Positions 42,260-43,388 of a stretch of DNA of 43,388 bases are shown in pieces. Numbering within the stretch: position 1 is the stretch's first letter; the number at the start of each line of letters is the position of its first letter. Origin of the DNA: Fimbriimonas sp. (lineage in GTDB: Bacteria > Armatimonadota > Fimbriimonadia > Fimbriimonadales > Fimbriimonadaceae); the NCBI GenBank assembly GCA_031292555.1, contig JARLGV010000033.1, forward strand, positions 1 through 43,388. Direction: 5' to 3'. A model generated the notes under the pieces. That model was not told where the DNA came from and made no database searches. It saw nothing but the letters and a program-made list of their open reading frames with translations. The translations under genes and the position numbers were made by a program.

Positions 42260-43388
42260 ATGCAAGCGTTGGTACGCCACCTCCTATCGGTCCTCCTCCT
42301 CGTGGTTGCGGCTGCGGCTTTCGGTCGCCAAGATGGCCTTCAAATGGTTCGCGGCAAAGAGGTCGTCACCGTGCACGGCGTCTTCAACGCACACTACATT
42401 GGCAAGCGGACCCGGGAAGGCAAGGAATCGAGTCAAGTCGTCGTTTCGCTTACGCGTTCGGAATTGCGCGGTTACGATCTTTCGGATCCGAAGGATGCCG
42501 GCAATTGGTGGCTTTTGAAGGGAGCTCAGAACAACCAGGGCACGTTGAGCCCCTATCCCAAAGCACTGCCAAACCACCCTGCAAAGGTCTCGACAACGAA
42601 GACGGTGGATGTTTACACCCTTGACGTCGACCCTCAAGCCCTTGGGCTGGTTGACGGCGATAGCCTGCTTGTTTTCATCGCGGCACGGCGCAGCGGAGCG
42701 CTTGATAACGAGGCTGTAGTTCTCAACGAAATGGGACTGAATATGGTGGTGACCCGGCCGGCAGAGACCGACTCGATCACCGTCGGAGGTCTATCTGTCG
42801 CGCCGAACGCCCAGCTAGAGAACGGCTCGACTGCTTTCGTTGTTCATGCCACTCTTACCTACGATCAGCCGGACGTGCGTGCCCAACTTGGATGGGCAAG
42901 GCTTCACTTTATCTCGACCAACGTTCTTTCCACTCAAACCGAAGACGAGAACGCTTACTTCTCGGGGATGCTTCTGGCGGAGAAGATCAAGCAGCTTGAG
43001 CAACTTCTGCCCAGTTTTCCGTTGTCCCCGTTCGTTCGGATGGACACGAGCGAGTCGTTTCACAACCAGTCCGCCAATTTCGGGGTGATAGGCAAGGTTC
43101 GATTGCGTGGTACTCGTTTTGGAATGGGCGACACGTTCGACTCGGTGAAGGACGCGATGCTGTACTTCGTGCCGATCCAGTTTCAGGATCGATATCACCG
43201 GACCGGCTATATCGCGCCGTGGGATACTCGGGCAAACATCCTCGTCAGTTCAGCCAATATCCTGTGGGAGCCAATCTTCCTCGGTTCTTCGAAGGATGTG
43301 CCGGACATCAACTCGGACTACTCCCTTCACTTAGGCGGGAACTTGTGGTACTTCCCCGACCGCGGATCGGCCCCGGGCGTGGAGACGA
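42260..43388 (+). CDS. Secreted protein of unknown function, C-terminally cut by the window edge
   Basis: The frame runs open from ATG 42260 to the end, 376 codons without a stop. An in-frame TAG at 42248-42250 fixes this as the first usable ATG. Residues 1-22 form a signal peptide (LLSVLLLVVAAAAFG). The mature part is beta-rich and has no motif I recognise (for example VVTVHGVFNAHYIGK, then ATLTYDQPDVRAQLGW and NLWYFPDRG). It begins 57 nt after the chimera gene and may share its transcript. Confidence 0.65.
   Translation, partial: MQALVRHLLSVLLLVVAAAAFGRQDGLQMVRGKEVVTVHGVFNAHYIGKRTREGKESSQVVVSLTRSELRGYDLSDPKDAGNWWLLKGAQNNQGTLSPYPKALPNHPAKVSTTKTVDVYTLDVDPQALGLVDGDSLLVFIAARRSGALDNEAVVLNEMGLNMVVTRPAETDSITVGGLSVAPNAQLENGSTAFVVHATLTYDQPDVRAQLGWARLHFISTNVLSTQTEDENAYFSGMLLAEKIKQLEQLLPSFPLSPFVRMDTSESFHNQSANFGVIGKVRLRGTRFGMGDTFDSVKDAMLYFVPIQFQDRYHRTGYIAPWDTRANILVSSANILWEPIFLGSSKDVPDINSDYSLHLGGNLWYFPDRGSAPGVET

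Noticed and set aside
1-43388. Search by eye for CRISPR arrays, insertion sequences, phage or integrase genes, rRNA
   Set aside because: No regularly spaced repeats, transposase motifs, integrases or rRNA segments were seen anywhere in the window.

Overview
The window is an ordinary-density bacterial chromosome segment of moderately high GC, with about 32 genes on both strands. There are no insertion sequences, no CRISPR array and no phage genes. The gene mix suggests a free-living Gram-negative-type heterotroph, most likely an Armatimonadota (Fimbriimonadia-like) relative. That mix includes secreted zinc metalloprotease, GH3 glucosidase with PA14, beta-helix proteins, DUF1800, AraC plus PhyH, DPP-IV, and GatC/GatA beside a tRNA-Ser. 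The assignment is an inference from gene content only; Acidobacteriota or Planctomycetota cannot be excluded without a tree of TyrRS or GatA.

Layout. 1-5.0 kb: the end of a GNAT acetyltransferase, a disrupted small membrane-protein locus, a secreted HExxHxxGxxH metalloprotease and a D-2-hydroxyacid dehydrogenase. 5.0-9.7 kb: a two-gene CHR chromate-type transporter and two secreted parallel beta-helix proteins. 9.7-15.1 kb: a small membrane protein, a GH3 beta-glucosidase with PA14, another membrane protein and a retropepsin-PDZ protein. 15.1-19.9 kb: tRNA-Ser(CGA), a thioredoxin-fold YyaL-like protein without cysteines, gatC-gatA and a membrane coiled-coil protein. 20.1-26.8 kb: a Gfo/Idh/MocA oxidoreductase, a frameshifted SpoU methyltransferase with an esterase, then an apparent operon of a NodB-NAGPA fusion lipoprotein, an AraC regulator and a PhyH dioxygenase, then a repeat-rich small lipoprotein. 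26.9-35.2 kb: two secreted serine hydrolases of the alpha/beta fold (one DPP-IV), a membrane DUF1566-like protein, tyrS and a DUF1800 protein. 35.3-39.4 kb: a small protein, a Fur-family regulator, HtrA protease, and an ECF sigma factor with its zinc anti-sigma factor. 39.5-43.4 kb: a HipA-like kinase, a very unusual DUF3037-dehydrogenase-LacI chimera and the start of a secreted protein.

How it fits together. Much of the window serves extracellular polymer degradation (metalloprotease, DPP-IV, GH3, beta-helix, deacetylase and esterase). An envelope-stress set (ECF sigma, anti-sigma, HtrA) lies beside it. The most novel element is the pair at 39551-42202. It is a HipA-like kinase with apparently intact catalytic residues, followed 15 nt later by a protein that joins DUF3037 to an NAD-binding extended-SDR fold. 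That fold carries a complete LacI-type helix-turn-helix spliced into it, and its catalytic tyrosine is replaced. This looks like a kinase plus nucleotide-sensing DNA-binding partner, reminiscent of HipA-HipB but with an unfamiliar architecture.
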